Below are positions 15,736 to 24,595 of a DNA stretch of 38,335 nucleotides, piece after piece. The translations under genes and the position numbers were made by a program. This DNA comes from Brevibacterium picturae (GTDB lineage: Bacteria; Actinomycetota; Actinomycetes; Actinomycetales; Brevibacteriaceae), in NCBI RefSeq assembly GCF_030453725.1, contig NZ_JAKDJU010000010.1:1-38335 (forward strand), read 5' to 3'. How positions within the stretch are numbered: position 1 is the first letter of the stretch; every line of letters starts with the position of its first letter. Under the pieces are notes generated by a model that had not been told where the DNA came from, made no database searches, and saw nothing but the letters and a program-made list of their open reading frames with translations.

Positions 15736-16613
15736 TTTCTGCTCCAACCGATACCCGACGTCGATCGAGCCTGTCGCCGGCATGGGCCGCACTGGCCCCG
15801 CTGACTATCATCCTCGCGCTCTTCTTCGTCGTCCCGATCGGCGGAATGGTCGTGACCTCCCTGCTCGTCACCGGCAGCTCACCAGGGACCTCGGCCTTCA
15901 GCACAGACAACTTCACCGCCCTGGGGTCCGGCTCCCGGTCCATGGCGCTGAAGAACAGTCTGCTTCTGTCGTTCACGGCTGCGAGCGTCGCAGCCGTGTT
16001 CGGCGGCATCTGCGCATGGGCGATCTCAACAGTGAAGTCCACGGTCGTCGACTCCCTCACGGCAGTGATCTCCAGTGTTCTGGCCAACGACGGAGGGGTG
16101 CCTCTGGCGTTCTCTTTCATCGTCGCCGTCGGCAACACCGGCTACTTCACGGCGCTGATCACCGCGGTCGACTCCACCTTCACGCTCTACAGCGTCAAGG
16201 GCCTCATCCTCATGTACCAGTACTTCCTCATCCCGACGATGATTCTGCTGACGCTGCCCAGCTTCGTCGCACTCAAGCAGCAGTGGCGGGAGGCCAACAC
16301 CTCGCTGGGAGGAAACAGCTGGACCTTCTGGCGCCGTGTCGGCCTGCCCGTGATCAGCCCGGCACTGCTCGGTGCCTGGCTGCTGATGTTCGGCTCGGCC
16401 TTCGGCACCCACGCCTCGGCCGCCGTGCTCATCGGCACCGGCGCCTTCCCCCTCATCCCCCTCGAGATCGCCGGGCAGCTCGCCGGCTCGGCTGCCACCG
16501 GCGGCGAAGGCGTGGCGATGGCTCTGGGTGTGACCACCGGCGTGATCGCGGTGATCGTGCTCATCGCCTTCAATGCACTGACGAAGAGGAGCGCAAAGTG
16601 GCTCAACAGCTAA
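15732..16613 (+). CDS. ABC transporter permease subunit 1
   Basis: 293 residues with about six predicted transmembrane helices. The EAA-like loop typical of binding-protein-dependent permeases is seen in WREANTSLGGNSWTFWRRV followed by PVISPALLGAWLL, where the permease contacts the ATPase. It starts at an ATGA overlap with the lipoprotein gene and ends inside the next permease gene, so translation is probably coupled. With the second permease it should form the heterodimeric channel. Conserved region ANDGGVPLAFSFIVAVGNTG resembles permeases of the 2-aminoethylphosphonate and thiamine/iron groups, but this is not enough to fix the substrate. Confidence 0.88.
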   Translation: MISAPTDTRRRSSLSPAWAALAPLTIILALFFVVPIGGMVVTSLLVTGSSPGTSAFSTDNFTALGSGSRSMALKNSLLLSFTAASVAAVFGGICAWAISTVKSTVVDSLTAVISSVLANDGGVPLAFSFIVAVGNTGYFTALITAVDSTFTLYSVKGLILMYQYFLIPTMILLTLPSFVALKQQWREANTSLGGNSWTFWRRVGLPVISPALLGAWLLMFGSAFGTHASAAVLIGTGAFPLIPLEIAGQLAGSAATGGEGVAMALGVTTGVIAVIVLIAFNALTKRSAKWLNS

Positions 16614-17497
16614 AGCCCGGCAACCGTGAGCGCCACGGGGTGACGAAATTCCTCGCCTGGCTCCCGCTCGTCGCCTTGGCGATCTTCATCCTCACCCCGC
16701 TGCTGAGCTCGCTGACCTACTCGTTCTTCCGCTCCGATGGCAGCTTCACGACTTCGGGGCTGACCGGTCTCGCGGACTCCGGGCGGATCGTCGCTCCTCT
16801 GACTCGCAGCCTCATCGTGTCCGTGCTCGCAGCCGTCGTCCTCATCGCCACAGTCGTACCCGCGGTGGTCGCGGTCCATCTGTGGGCGCCGAAGATGCGC
16901 TCCGTCCTCAGCATCCTCTGCACTCTCCCGCTCGTGGTTCCCGCGATTGCGATCGTGGCCGGCCTCTCGGCGGTGCTGCGCAACCTGGCCTCCCACGGCC
17001 GAGGCAGCCTGGGCATGGAGCTGAACGCGATTCTGCAGTCACAGGATCTCCCCCTCGTCCTTGTGGGCACGTATGTCGTGTTGTGTCTGCCCTTCACCTA
17101 CCGGTCGATCGATGCGGGTCTGTCGACGCTGCCGCTGCGCACACTCTACGAGTCCTCCTCCATCCTCGGCGCGCGCATGGGCACAACTCTGTGGCAGGTG
17201 GTGATGCCGAACATCCGCGGCCCGATCATGTTCTCTGCGTTCTTTACGTTCGCTCTCTCGATCGCCGAGTACACCGTGGCCGCGACCCTGTCGATCAATA
17301 CGCTCCCGGTGTTCCTCAACACCCTCTCCAGCACGAACTTCCGTGGCTCGATCACGCTGTCCGTGCTTCTCAACCTCACGACATGGCTGCTGCTGGCCTC
17401 AGCGACTCTGAGCGCATCGCGCTTCGGACACCGCTCCACGGCAGAGCCCGAAGCGAACGTGGCGAACGAGCCTCGAAAGGAAGCCGAAATCTCATGA
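16598..17497 (+). CDS. ABC transporter permease subunit 2
   Basis: 299 residues with about six predicted helices. The EAA loop appears as YESSSILGARMGTTLWQV followed by MPNIRGPIMFSAFFTFALSI. GTG 16598 is chosen as the start because GAGGAG lies six bases before it and the product then begins with a short basic segment before helix 1; it overlaps the first permease by 16 bases. The frame is open far upstream, but that sequence lies inside the other two genes and shows no protein-like pattern. It ends in an ATGA overlap with the ATPase gene. It pairs with permease 1 as the membrane channel. Confidence 0.88.
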   Translation: MAQQLKPGNRERHGVTKFLAWLPLVALAIFILTPLLSSLTYSFFRSDGSFTTSGLTGLADSGRIVAPLTRSLIVSVLAAVVLIATVVPAVVAVHLWAPKMRSVLSILCTLPLVVPAIAIVAGLSAVLRNLASHGRGSLGMELNAILQSQDLPLVLVGTYVVLCLPFTYRSIDAGLSTLPLRTLYESSSILGARMGTTLWQVVMPNIRGPIMFSAFFTFALSIAEYTVAATLSINTLPVFLNTLSSTNFRGSITLSVLLNLTTWLLLASATLSASRFGHRSTAEPEANVANEPRKEAEIS

Positions 17498-18588
17498 GCA
17501 CAGCAGCGAAGAGCCCACCGCTCCAGGCAGCAGCCGAACGTCGGGACGAGTCGATGTCAGTCCGCTTCGACCAGGTCGGCAAATCATATGGCGACACCGA
17601 GGTGCTGCGTGATTTCAGCATCGACATCGCCGCAGGCAGCATGGTCAGCTTCCTCGGCCCCTCGGGCTGCGGGAAGACGACGACCCTACGCATCCTCGCC
17701 GGGTTCGAGCCCGTCAACAGCGGTGACGTCATCGTCGGCGGCGATTCCGTTCTGCAGCTGCCACCCAACCAGCGCAGCATGGGAATGGTCTTCCAGAGCT
17801 ACAGTCTCTTCCCCAACCTCAGCGTCTTCGACAACATCGAGTACGGGCTGCGCATTCGCAAGGTCGACGGCGGGGCCCGGCGCCGTCGTTCCGAAGAGCT
17901 GCTCGAGATCTGCGGACTCACTGAGATGGGTACGCGCTACCCGCATCAGCTCTCCGGCGGGCAGCAGCAGCGTGTAGCTCTGGCCCGTGCCCTGGCCACA
18001 CAGCCGAAGGTGCTCCTGCTCGATGAGCCGCTGTCGGCTCTCGACGCCTCGGTGCGCTCCTCGCTGCGAGACGAGATCCGTCGAGTGCAGCAGACCCTGG
18101 GCACCACCACGGTCTTCATCACCCACGATCAGGGCGAGGCCCTGGCCATCGCCGACAGGGTGGCAGTGATGAACGCGGGCAGGATCGAACAGTACTCGGC
18201 ACCGCACGAGATCTATTCGCGCCCTGCCACAGCGTTCGTCGCCCGCTTCGTCGGGTCGATCAATGAATTCGCCGTGCCCGCGAACTGGGCGACCGGTGAC
18301 CGCCTCCCGATCGCCTCGGGCGCCGATGACGTCATCTTCGTTCGCCCCGAGAATCTCAGCATCGCTGCCAGAGATGACGGTTTCCTCCAGGTCAAACGCC
18401 AAACCTACACGGGTGAACGGACCATGCTCCACCTCGGCCGGCCCGGCAGTGAGAATGCCCAATGGTCCGCATCCATCTCCTCTGCCGATGCCGACGCCCT
18501 GCAGACGGGCACCCGAGTCGAGGCCGCGGTGACGGCCGATGCCGCTCTGCGCCTACCTCGCGGTGAAGCCGAAGGAGCCACACCATGA
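17494..18588 (+). CDS. ABC transporter ATP-binding protein (CUT1/polyamine-type with C-terminal TOBE-like domain)
   Basis: 364 residues. Walker A is GPSGCGKTT, the Q-loop is in VFQSYSLFPNLSVFDN, the signature is LSGGQQQRVALARALA, Walker B is LLLDEPLSALDASVR and the switch His is in FITHDQGEA. After about residue 250 comes a TOBE-like regulatory domain with DDVIFVRPENLSI. This layout is that of importers of sugars, polyamines, iron or phosphonates. The start ATG 17494 overlaps the permease stop (ATGA), and GAAAGGAAG lies upstream. The end overlaps the HAD gene by four bases. It energises uptake by the two preceding permeases. Confidence 0.93.
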   Translation: MSTAAKSPPLQAAAERRDESMSVRFDQVGKSYGDTEVLRDFSIDIAAGSMVSFLGPSGCGKTTTLRILAGFEPVNSGDVIVGGDSVLQLPPNQRSMGMVFQSYSLFPNLSVFDNIEYGLRIRKVDGGARRRRSEELLEICGLTEMGTRYPHQLSGGQQQRVALARALATQPKVLLLDEPLSALDASVRSSLRDEIRRVQQTLGTTTVFITHDQGEALAIADRVAVMNAGRIEQYSAPHEIYSRPATAFVARFVGSINEFAVPANWATGDRLPIASGADDVIFVRPENLSIAARDDGFLQVKRQTYTGERTMLHLGRPGSENAQWSASISSADADALQTGTRVEAAVTADAALRLPRGEAEGATP

Positions 18589-19253
18589 TCGTCTCCGACG
18601 TCGAGGGCGCGATCTTCGACTGCGATGGAATCCTCGTTGACTCCGAACAGCCGTGGATCGACCTCATGACGGCTTATCTGCGCCGCATCGGAGCCTCTGA
18701 AATCCCGGCCGAACAGCTGCGCGGGCTCACCGCCGCCGAGGCGGTCACCTCGCTGGGCGAGATCCATGAGAGCCTCGGCTCCCTCGCGGATGCGGCCCCG
18801 CCGGCAGCCGCCGAGGTGGACGCCGCCTACAGCCACGCGCTGGCAGATCTGAGCGCGCCCATGCCAGGGGCGCTGGAGTTCGTCACATCGATGTCGGGAG
18901 CCATCCCTGTGGCAGTGGCCAGCAACGGGAGAGCCGAGGACGTTCGGGGGCTGCTCAAACGTGCCGGAATGCTTGATCTCTTCGACGTCATCGTCACCAT
19001 CGACGATGTCGAGCATGGCAAACCCGACCCTGCCCCGTACCTCCTTGCCGCACAACGCCTCGGTCTGGCCGCCTCGGCGGTGGTCGCCTTCGAGGACTCC
19101 CCCGTCGGCTCACGGGCCGCCGCAGACGCAGGCTGCATCGTGGTCGGCATCAACGATGATCCAGATGTCGAGCTGGCCGGGAACGTGCGTCTGGCCGACT
19201 TCGGGCAGCTGCGCTTCGACCGTGCTGCGCGCTCACTTCACCTGCTCCGATGA
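18585..19253 (+). CDS. HAD-superfamily phosphatase (subfamily IA, beta-phosphoglucomutase-like)
   Basis: 222 residues, cytoplasmic. Motif I is FDCDGILVDSE (nucleophile Asp and acid-base Asp), motif II is in VAVASNGRAEDV (Ser), motif III is the Lys of HGKPDPAPYLLAA, and motif IV is FEDSPVGSRAA. The cap sits between motifs I and II, typical of subfamily IA enzymes that dephosphorylate small phosphate esters such as sugar phosphates or glycerol phosphate. It starts in an ATGA overlap with the ATPase gene, so it is part of the import operon and probably acts on the imported or partly hydrolysed compound. The substrate is not evident. A role as a mutase is less likely because of the context. Confidence 0.9.
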   Translation: MIVSDVEGAIFDCDGILVDSEQPWIDLMTAYLRRIGASEIPAEQLRGLTAAEAVTSLGEIHESLGSLADAAPPAAAEVDAAYSHALADLSAPMPGALEFVTSMSGAIPVAVASNGRAEDVRGLLKRAGMLDLFDVIVTIDDVEHGKPDPAPYLLAAQRLGLAASAVVAFEDSPVGSRAAADAGCIVVGINDDPDVELAGNVRLADFGQLRFDRAARSLHLLR

Positions 19254-19279
19254 GCAGCCGACCGAAACAGGAGACCACC

Positions 19280-20188
19280 ATGGCCACATTCACACTGCAG
19301 ACCTGGAACCTCTGGTACGGGGGCCGCGAGGTCGACTTCGGCCAGGAGAAGCAGTACGCAATAGCCGCCCAGTTTCCCGCGGACGTGCTCGCGCTCCAGG
19401 AATGCTGGGGAAGCGCCGCGGAGAATCTGGCCCCGAAGATCGAAGCGGCCTGTGCGCAGTCCGGCTTCGACAACGCCGTGCTCAGCACCGGTGAGCTGAA
19501 CGCGGTGAACACGGACACGATTCCCTACGCTCAGGCGGCCGTGATCCGACCGGTACCGGGCTGCGCTGAGATCCTGGTGTGGTCTGTGCATCTGGCCCCC
19601 TACCCCTATGCTGTCTACACTGCGCTGCAAGGCGGCGGCCAAACGGTCGCCGATGAAGAGGAGGCGCCACGGGTGAGGCAGATCGAGCAGATCCTCGCCG
19701 AAACCGACCGTATCTGCGCCGAACTGGGAAAACCGGAACTGCCGGTGGTGATCTGCGGGGACTTCAACACACCAGCCACAGGTGACTGGGCAGGACGGCC
19801 AGATCGGCCCGACATCGCATGGGGATCGCCGGATGCGCTGCTTGACGCCGGTTTCATCGATTCCTTCCGTCAGGTCCATCCCGATCCGTGCGCTGTCCGA
19901 GCCGACACCTGGTCACCGATCGAACCTCTCACCCATGCCGGGCACGAGGAGAAGCCGGAACCGGGACGCACCGACGGCGCCGAACCGCGCGACCGCCTCG
20001 ACTTCATCTTCTCCAGGGGGCTGCAGATCGTCGACAGTGTGATCCGCGGCGCCAGCGTCGAAGGTCTTGAGGAACCAGGGTTCGTCGATGTCGGCGGCCG
20101 CTGCGAACACATTCCCAATCAGCGGCAAAACCGGTTCCCCTCCGATCATCAGCTGGTTGAGACCGTCTTCGCCTGCCCGGAGGACTGA
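19280..20188 (+). CDS. Endonuclease/exonuclease/phosphatase-fold phosphodiesterase, cytoplasmic
   Basis: 302 residues of the EEP fold (DNase I-like). Metal- and phosphate-binding landmarks appear in order: QTWNLWYGG at the N-terminus, LALQECWG with the metal Glu, WSVHLAPYPY, VVICGDFNTP with Asp and Asn, DRLDFIFSRG and the final FPSDHQLV with the catalytic Asp-His. There is no signal peptide, so it works inside the cell, unlike the secreted nuclease next door. ATG 19280 has CAGGAG six bases upstream; a second possible start at 19250 overlaps the HAD stop (ATGA) but lacks a ribosome binding site. As the last gene of the import operon it most likely cleaves a phosphodiester that the ABC system brings in, before the HAD enzyme removes phosphate. 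This order is inference. Confidence 0.87.
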   Translation: MATFTLQTWNLWYGGREVDFGQEKQYAIAAQFPADVLALQECWGSAAENLAPKIEAACAQSGFDNAVLSTGELNAVNTDTIPYAQAAVIRPVPGCAEILVWSVHLAPYPYAVYTALQGGGQTVADEEEAPRVRQIEQILAETDRICAELGKPELPVVICGDFNTPATGDWAGRPDRPDIAWGSPDALLDAGFIDSFRQVHPDPCAVRADTWSPIEPLTHAGHEEKPEPGRTDGAEPRDRLDFIFSRGLQIVDSVIRGASVEGLEEPGFVDVGGRCEHIPNQRQNRFPSDHQLVETVFACPED

Positions 20189-20238
20189 GCCAGGTCACTG
20201 TGTCGCGACTTCGTGTCCGGACCGTGTAGTAGTCTCGA

Positions 20239-20292
20239 GTTCACCAGTGCACCCAGCGTTCATTCGCAGAGTTCACATCTCGTTCACAAGGT
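20239..20292 (+). promoter_or_regulatory. PHO-box-like GTTCA direct repeats upstream of the secreted nuclease
   Basis: GTTCA occurs at 20239, 20258, 20271 and 20282. The last two, GTTCACATCTC and GTTCACAAGGT, are spaced exactly 11 bases apart, the period of PhoP-binding direct repeats in actinobacteria. A possible -10, TAGGGT, lies at 20320-20325, which would put the repeats just upstream of the -35 position, as for an activator. The site is 87 bases before the nuclease start. Confidence 0.6.
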
Positions 20293-20378
20293 CGTCACCG
20301 ATGACGCCCTGTCGCTGGATAGGGTGCATGCGACTGCACCGGAATCTCTCGCGGTGCCCGAGAACTCGAAAGGCTCCT

Positions 20379-23180
20379 ATGACAGTCTCCAAGACGGCCT
20401 CATCGTGCGCGGCGCTCAGCCTCGTCGCGGCGATCGGCCTCACCCTTCCTGTCGCTCCGGCGACCGCGGCACTCGCCGCCGAAGATCCGCACATCAGCGA
20501 GATCGGCTATACGCTCGAGACCGACTTCATCGAGATCGCCGCCGATCCCGGCACCGACGTCTCGGGATGGACCATCGGGTCCGTCACTCGCGGCGGCAGC
20601 GTCCAGGCGGCGGAGAACACCACCACCGTTCCCGAGGGCACCACCGTCGGTGAGTCGGGTGCTGTGGCAGTCGATGTGCCGATCACGAACTCCGTGAAGT
20701 CCGGCAGCGCCGCCGACGGCAGCTATGGATCGTCTGCTTTCGCCATCGACGATGACGGTGTGCTCATCGGTTTCGAGCAGATCGGCGGAGTCATCGATGG
20801 CATGGGAGTGACGGGCAAGTCGAACAAGCACACCCCGGACGCCGTCGTCGGCGAAGAGGCCGGACCCACCGGTGCCACCGCTTCAGGCGGAGCGTCCATC
20901 CAACTCATCGACGGCACCTGGACATCCGCAGCCCCCACCCCGGATGCGCTGCCCGGTGACGACGGAGACGACGGTCCAGACACTCCCGTCCCCGAGGATG
21001 TCACCCCGATCGCCGAAATCCAGGGCACGGGGGACGAAAGCCCACTGCAGGGCGAGACCGTCAAGACTCAAGGCGTCGTCACAGCTGCTTACCCGAGCGG
21101 CGGCCTGAACGGATACTTCGTGCAGACACCGGGCACAGGTAGCGCCGAAGATGAGACACCAGGCGCCTCGGACGGCATCTTCGTCTACTCCCCCGACACG
21201 GTCTCCGACATCAGCATCGGCGACCATCTCGAACTGACCGGCAAGGTGTCAGAGCACTATGGGCAGACTCAGATCTCCGTCAGCGGCACAGGGAAGACGA
21301 CCGTGGATGAGCCCGCCGAGGCAGTCAAACCGGTCGAGGACGTCTTCCCCGACGAGGCTGCCGCACGTGAAGCCCTCGAAGGCATGCTGCTGCAGCCCAG
21401 CGGGGAGCTGACCGTGGCCGACAACTACAACACGAATTCCTACGGCGAAGTGGTCCTGGCCACCGGCGACAAAACCCTTCCGCAGCCCACCGACGTGGCC
21501 CGACCGGGAAGTGCCGAAGCCAAGGCCATCGAGGCCGAGAACCTCAGTCGAGAGGTCGTCCTCGACGACGGTGCCACCGTGAACTATCTGGAGAACGACA
21601 AGGACACTGTCCTGCCCTATGTCTCGAACGACGCCCCCGTCCGGGTCGGCGCTCAGGCCACAATCACCTCGCCGGTGGTGCTCGGCTTCGATCACGAGAA
21701 GTGGCGCTTCCAACCCACCACCCGCCTGACCGGTGACAACGCCGAAGCGATCCAGCCTGCCAGCTTCGCCGACACCCGCACCGAGGCCCCCGAGAACATC
21801 GGCGGCCAGGTCAGCCTGGCCAGCTTCAACGTCCTCAACTACTTCACCACCACCGGCGATCAGCTCTCCGGATGCAGCTACTACGATGACCGTCAGGGCA
21901 ACCACATCACCGTCCGCAGCGGCTGCGAGGCTCGCGGCGCGGCCAATGCCAAGAGCCTCAAGCGGCAGGAGACCAAGATCGTCACAGCGATCAACAAGCT
22001 CGATGCCTCGGTCGTCTCTCTCATGGAGATTGAGAACTCGTCCGTCTTCGGCGAGGATCGCGATGCTGCGCTGGGAACTCTGGTCTCACGCCTCAACGAG
22101 GCTGCCGGAACCACGAGGTGGGACTTCGTCCCCTCCCCCGAAGATGTGCCGGCAGATGAAGATGTCATCCGCACGGCCTTGATCTATCAGCCCGCCGAGG
22201 TGGCCCCGCAGAACGATTCCACGATCCTTGACGATCAGGCTGCGTTCTCCAACGCCCGCGAACCCCTGTCGCAGGCCTTCACACCGAGGGACGAGTCCGG
22301 TGAGTTCGAAGCCGACAAGACCTTCCTCACGATCTCGAACCACTTCAAGTCAAAGGGTTCAGGCGAAGGCCCCGGCAATGAGGACAGTGGTGACGGGCAG
22401 GGCAATTCGAACGCGGATCGTGTGAAGCAGGCGAAGTCCCTCGTCGAGTTCGCAAGCGAGCAGCAGAAGGCCGCAGACAGTGACTTCGTCTACCTGCTCG
22501 GCGACTTCAACTCCTATACGCAGGAGGACCCGATGCAGGTCTTCTATGAGGCCGGGTTCAAGGACGTCGCAGCCGAGAAGACGGACAAGTCGACGTATGT
22601 CTACAAGTCCCGGACGGGCAGTCTCGATCACGTGCTGGCGTTGGATGTTTCGGGTTCGAGCGCTCAGGCTGCCCTGCCGTCAAGTGCCTTCGATGCGATC
22701 ATCGGCGCTGATGTCTGGAACATCAACTCGGTCGAAGCACTGGCACTCGAATACAGTCGCTTCAACTACAACGCAGGCGACTTCTACGCTCCGGATCAGT
22801 TCCGCGCTTCGGACCACGACCCGGTCGTCGTCGGACTCTTCGAGCCTGCAGATGATGGCGGAAGCGACGACGGCGCTTCGGACGAGGGCAACGCTGGGGC
22901 GTCGGACGAGGGCAACGCCGAGGCAGACGGCGGGGCAGACGGCGGCGAAGGCGTCTCGGCTGGCGCAGACGGCGGCGATGCAGAAGCGGCCGACGACGGC
23001 GCTTCCGACAGCAGCTCCGGTGCCGACAGCGATGCCGGCGACGACAGCGACGGCGGCGACGACCTGCCTCGCACCGGCGTCGATCCGACGCTGATGATGG
23101 CGGTTGCGGCCGGGCTGATCGTCATCGGTGCGAGCATCATACTCATCGTCCGTCGACGCCGCTTGGGAGGGCAACCCTAG
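20379..23180 (+). CDS. Secreted, sortase-anchored extracellular nuclease (ExeM/NucH-like)
   Basis: 933 residues. A signal peptide (about 1-35, ending near ATAALA) is followed by a lamin-tail-like domain (about 38-190), an OB-fold domain as in YhcR/NucH (about 205-315) and an endonuclease/exonuclease/phosphatase catalytic domain (about 475-820). The catalytic domain shows VSLASFNVLNYF, VVSLMEIENSS, ISNHFKSKG, YLLGDFNSYT, LDHVLALD and ASDHDPVVVG. An acidic Asp/Gly/Ala-rich tail (about 822-895) spans the wall. It ends in the sortase signal LPRTG (about 896), a hydrophobic helix and an RRRR tail. ATG 20379 has AAAGG six bases upstream. The protein should degrade extracellular DNA or RNA at the cell surface, and the PHO-box-like repeats upstream suggest induction by phosphate starvation. 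A bidirectional terminator follows. Confidence 0.92.
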   Translation: MTVSKTASSCAALSLVAAIGLTLPVAPATAALAAEDPHISEIGYTLETDFIEIAADPGTDVSGWTIGSVTRGGSVQAAENTTTVPEGTTVGESGAVAVDVPITNSVKSGSAADGSYGSSAFAIDDDGVLIGFEQIGGVIDGMGVTGKSNKHTPDAVVGEEAGPTGATASGGASIQLIDGTWTSAAPTPDALPGDDGDDGPDTPVPEDVTPIAEIQGTGDESPLQGETVKTQGVVTAAYPSGGLNGYFVQTPGTGSAEDETPGASDGIFVYSPDTVSDISIGDHLELTGKVSEHYGQTQISVSGTGKTTVDEPAEAVKPVEDVFPDEAAAREALEGMLLQPSGELTVADNYNTNSYGEVVLATGDKTLPQPTDVARPGSAEAKAIEAENLSREVVLDDGATVNYLENDKDTVLPYVSNDAPVRVGAQATITSPVVLGFDHEKWRFQPTTRLTGDNAEAIQPASFADTRTEAPENIGGQVSLASFNVLNYFTTTGDQLSGCSYYDDRQGNHITVRSGCEARGAANAKSLKRQETKIVTAINKLDASVVSLMEIENSSVFGEDRDAALGTLVSRLNEAAGTTRWDFVPSPEDVPADEDVIRTALIYQPAEVAPQNDSTILDDQAAFSNAREPLSQAFTPRDESGEFEADKTFLTISNHFKSKGSGEGPGNEDSGDGQGNSNADRVKQAKSLVEFASEQQKAADSDFVYLLGDFNSYTQEDPMQVFYEAGFKDVAAEKTDKSTYVYKSRTGSLDHVLALDVSGSSAQAALPSSAFDAIIGADVWNINSVEALALEYSRFNYNAGDFYAPDQFRASDHDPVVVGLFEPADDGGSDDGASDEGNAGASDEGNAEADGGADGGEGVSAGADGGDAEAADDGASDSSSGADSDAGDDSDGGDDLPRTGVDPTLMMAVAAGLIVIGASIILIVRRRRLGGQP
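22878..22918 (+). repeat. 24-base repeat in the acidic wall-spanning tail
   Basis: The 17-base word TCGGACGAGGGCAACGC occurs at 22878-22894 and 22902-22918, a 24-base period. It encodes repeated Ala-Ser-Asp-Glu-Gly-Asn-Ala. The period is a multiple of three, so the tail can lengthen or shorten in frame. Confidence 0.75.
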
Positions 23181-23198
23181 CCGAGGGCTGAGATTGTG

Positions 23199-23247
23199 AG
23201 GGAAGAGAAGGTTGATTTCTGAGCTTGAGATCAACCTTCTCTTCCCT
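23199..23247. terminator. Bidirectional terminator between the nuclease and the AAHS transporter
   Basis: A perfect 18-base stem, AGGGAAGAGAAGGTTGAT (23199-23216) with its complement at 23230-23247, encloses a 13-base loop. The two convergent genes end at 23180 and 23277, so the hairpin can stop transcription from both sides. Confidence 0.85.
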
Positions 23248-23276
23248 CGCTTTCGTCTGGGCCTCAGCCCTGACAA

Positions 23277-24536
23277 TCATCGTCCGGCGGCGTCCACTGC
23301 CTTCGGAACGATCGCCATCGCTGCGAAGCCGAAGACGGCGACAACCGCGAAGAGATAGAAGCCCCACGGGTAGGCGATGCCTGCTGTGACGAGGGTGCCG
23401 GTGATGAACGGGCCGACGATGGCGCCGATGCGGCCCACTGCCGAGGTCATGCCGATCGCGGTACCGCGGGCAGTGGGCGGGTAGATCGCGGATACGAAGG
23501 CGTAGACGAGCACCTGGGCGGAGAAGACGAACACACCGGTGATGAAGACCGCGATGTTGAGCAGAACCTGGCTCGTCATCGGAATGCTCAAAGCAGCGAG
23601 GAACACGGCTGCGAGGATGAACCACAGCAGCACGATCGGCTTCGTCCCGTGCTTGTCCGCGAGCCAGCCGGCGATGACGAGGCCGACGACGGCACCGACA
23701 TTCATGACGAACAGCATGACGAGGGAATCTGAGACCTCGTACCCGGCATCGGCCATGATCTTCGGCAGCCACGTGTTGAGGCCATAGACGAGCAGCAGGC
23801 CCATGAAGCTTGCTGCCCAGACGCCGATCGTGACCAGCTTGAACCGGCCCACGAACAGTCCTGCCACCCCGGTCTTCGGGGCCACGGCAGCAGTTTGGGC
23901 GGGACGGTCCTTCGCGGCCCGGGCATCGACGAAGGCCTGAGATTCGGGCAGCTTCCACCACAGCAGCGGGACGAGGACGAGTCCTGCCACACCCCCGGCG
24001 ATGAAGAGCAGGTGCCAGTTATGGGAGTAGAAGACGGCGAGCAGAGAGATCGCCACGGCGCCGGCGTGGTAGCCGGTCATCGTCAGCGTCGTCGCCTTGC
24101 CGGTCTTACCCGACCTGTTGTGCTCGCTGATGTAGGCGAGGCAACCCGGCATCACCGCGCCCAAGGCCAGCCCGGCGATGAACCGGAAGGTCGTGAACAG
24201 TGCGACGTTCGGGGAGAATGCCACAAGCAGGGTGAAGATGCTGAAGATCAGCACGCAGACGATGATCGTGTAGCGACGCCCGAAGCGGTCTGAGATCGGC
24301 CCCACCGCCGCAGCCCCGAGGCCCACCCCTACCAGGCTCAGAGTCGCCACGAGCGTCGCGGCCTCGGTGGTGAAGCCGATGGCGTTCGTCGCCAGAAGCT
24401 CGGGGATCACCGCCCCGAGCACGACGAGGTCGAAGCCCTCGAGGGCGACGGCCAGCCAGCACAGGATCGCCGGCCAGCGGGTAGTGGCCGCCGTTCGGGC
24501 AGAGGTGGTGACAGGGGCTACGGCAGGTGTGGACAT
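23277..24536 (-). CDS. MFS transporter, aromatic acid:H+ symporter (AAHS) family
   Basis: 419 residues and about 12 predicted helices. Helix 1 carries EGFDLVVLGAVIPEL, the family's acidic (D/E)G-(F/L)D motif needed for aromatic-acid transport, and the helix 2-3 loop has GPISDRFGRR. Helix 8-9 shows ADKHGTKP. These fit PcaK/BenK-type importers of benzoate or hydroxybenzoate. ATG 24536 has GGAG a few bases upstream. It lies 59 bases after the aldehyde dehydrogenase gene on the same strand, so the two probably form an operon for an aromatic aldehyde/acid pair, controlled by the divergent IclR regulator. The exact substrate is not visible from the sequence. Confidence 0.9.
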   Translation of the reverse strand: MSTPAVAPVTTSARTAATTRWPAILCWLAVALEGFDLVVLGAVIPELLATNAIGFTTEAATLVATLSLVGVGLGAAAVGPISDRFGRRYTIIVCVLIFSIFTLLVAFSPNVALFTTFRFIAGLALGAVMPGCLAYISEHNRSGKTGKATTLTMTGYHAGAVAISLLAVFYSHNWHLLFIAGGVAGLVLVPLLWWKLPESQAFVDARAAKDRPAQTAAVAPKTGVAGLFVGRFKLVTIGVWAASFMGLLLVYGLNTWLPKIMADAGYEVSDSLVMLFVMNVGAVVGLVIAGWLADKHGTKPIVLLWFILAAVFLAALSIPMTSQVLLNIAVFITGVFVFSAQVLVYAFVSAIYPPTARGTAIGMTSAVGRIGAIVGPFITGTLVTAGIAYPWGFYLFAVVAVFGFAAMAIVPKAVDAAGR

Positions 24537-24595
24537 CGGTGTCTCCGGTCGGTCGTTCGCTCGGTCAGAATTCGAGGCGGTGCAGAATCAGCGGA

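Noticed and set aside
20067..20378. Extending the nuclease to 20067
   Set aside because: The extension would overlap the previous gene and bury the signal peptide that begins at ATG 20379.
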